Positions 16,331 to 16,360 of a stretch of 16,360 nucleotides of DNA are shown here, one piece after another. The notes beneath the pieces are model-generated. The model did no database searches. It saw only the letters and a program-made list of their open reading frames with translations, and was not told the DNA's origin. The stretch covers positions 1-16,360 of the forward strand of contig CALYQE010000034.1 of NCBI GenBank assembly GCA_945281075.1, in the 5' to 3' direction. This DNA comes from an uncultured Lactobacillus sp. GTDB taxonomy: Bacteria; Bacillota; Bacilli; Lactobacillales; Lactobacillaceae. Both the position numbers and the translations under genes were made by a program. Position 1 is the first letter of the stretch; each line of letters starts with the position of its first letter.

Positions 16331-16360
16331 ATGGCAAATGATATGATGAATCGGCACAAT
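16331..16360 (+). CDS. Start of a probable Hsp20 small heat-shock protein (runs off the right edge)
   Basis: Only ten codons are visible: MANDMMNRHN, with AAAGGAAG about 9 nt before the ATG. This opening resembles lactobacillar Hsp20 proteins, ATP-independent chaperones that bind unfolding proteins. The CIRCE element upstream supports a heat-shock gene. With so little sequence the family call is an inference from the N-terminus and the operator. Confidence 0.6.
   Translation, partial: MANDMMNRHN

Overview
The window looks like chromosome of an AT-rich Lactobacillus of the L. acidophilus/helveticus/crispatus type. Three things point there: an SLAP-type surface-protein start beside glmU, the lactobacillar gene order metG-tatD-rnmV-ksgA-veg-purR-glmU, and strong AAAGGAG ribosome sites with sigma-A-like promoters. 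I infer this from protein and operon character and have not tested it by database search. Most genes are on the minus strand.

Layout. Positions 1-176 (-) hold the 5' end of a secreted SLAP-type cell-surface protein. Positions 403-7300 (-) are a housekeeping block: metG (methionyl-tRNA synthetase), tatD (metal-dependent hydrolase), rnmV (RNase M5, 5S rRNA maturation) and ksgA/rsmA (16S rRNA dimethylase) overlap end to end. They are followed by veg under its own consensus promoter, then the purR regulator and glmU (UDP-GlcNAc synthesis). Positions 7399-10395 hold mgtA, a P-type Mg2+ ATPase, under an M-box Mg2+ riboswitch that ends in an intrinsic terminator.

Positions 10396-12490 (-) are a compact trpS / dCMP deaminase / TPM-domain membrane protein operon. 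Divergent from it at 12584-13189 (+) is an SRAP/HMCES-type DNA-protein crosslink protein. A tRNA-Gly(CCC) gene with an unusual T-stem mismatch lies at 13295-13365 and shares a bidirectional terminator with a convergent CPBP-family membrane protein whose protease motifs are degenerate. Next come a UvrX/UmuC-type Y-family DNA polymerase preceded by two SOS (LexA) boxes, a GreA-type transcription factor, and, divergent from greA, a CIRCE element leading into the start of a probable Hsp20 gene at the right edge.

Taken together this is a core-genome segment: translation (metG, trpS, tRNA-Gly, ksgA, rnmV), nucleotide and envelope precursor supply (purR, dCMP deaminase, glmU), Mg2+ homeostasis, and DNA-damage or heat responses (SRAP, Y-polymerase, greA, hsp20). 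I see no insertion sequences, prophage, CRISPR array or defence island. The points of most interest are regulatory (dual LexA boxes, M-box, CIRCE placement) and biochemical (degenerate CPBP protein, cysteine-free MetRS, odd tRNA-Gly).
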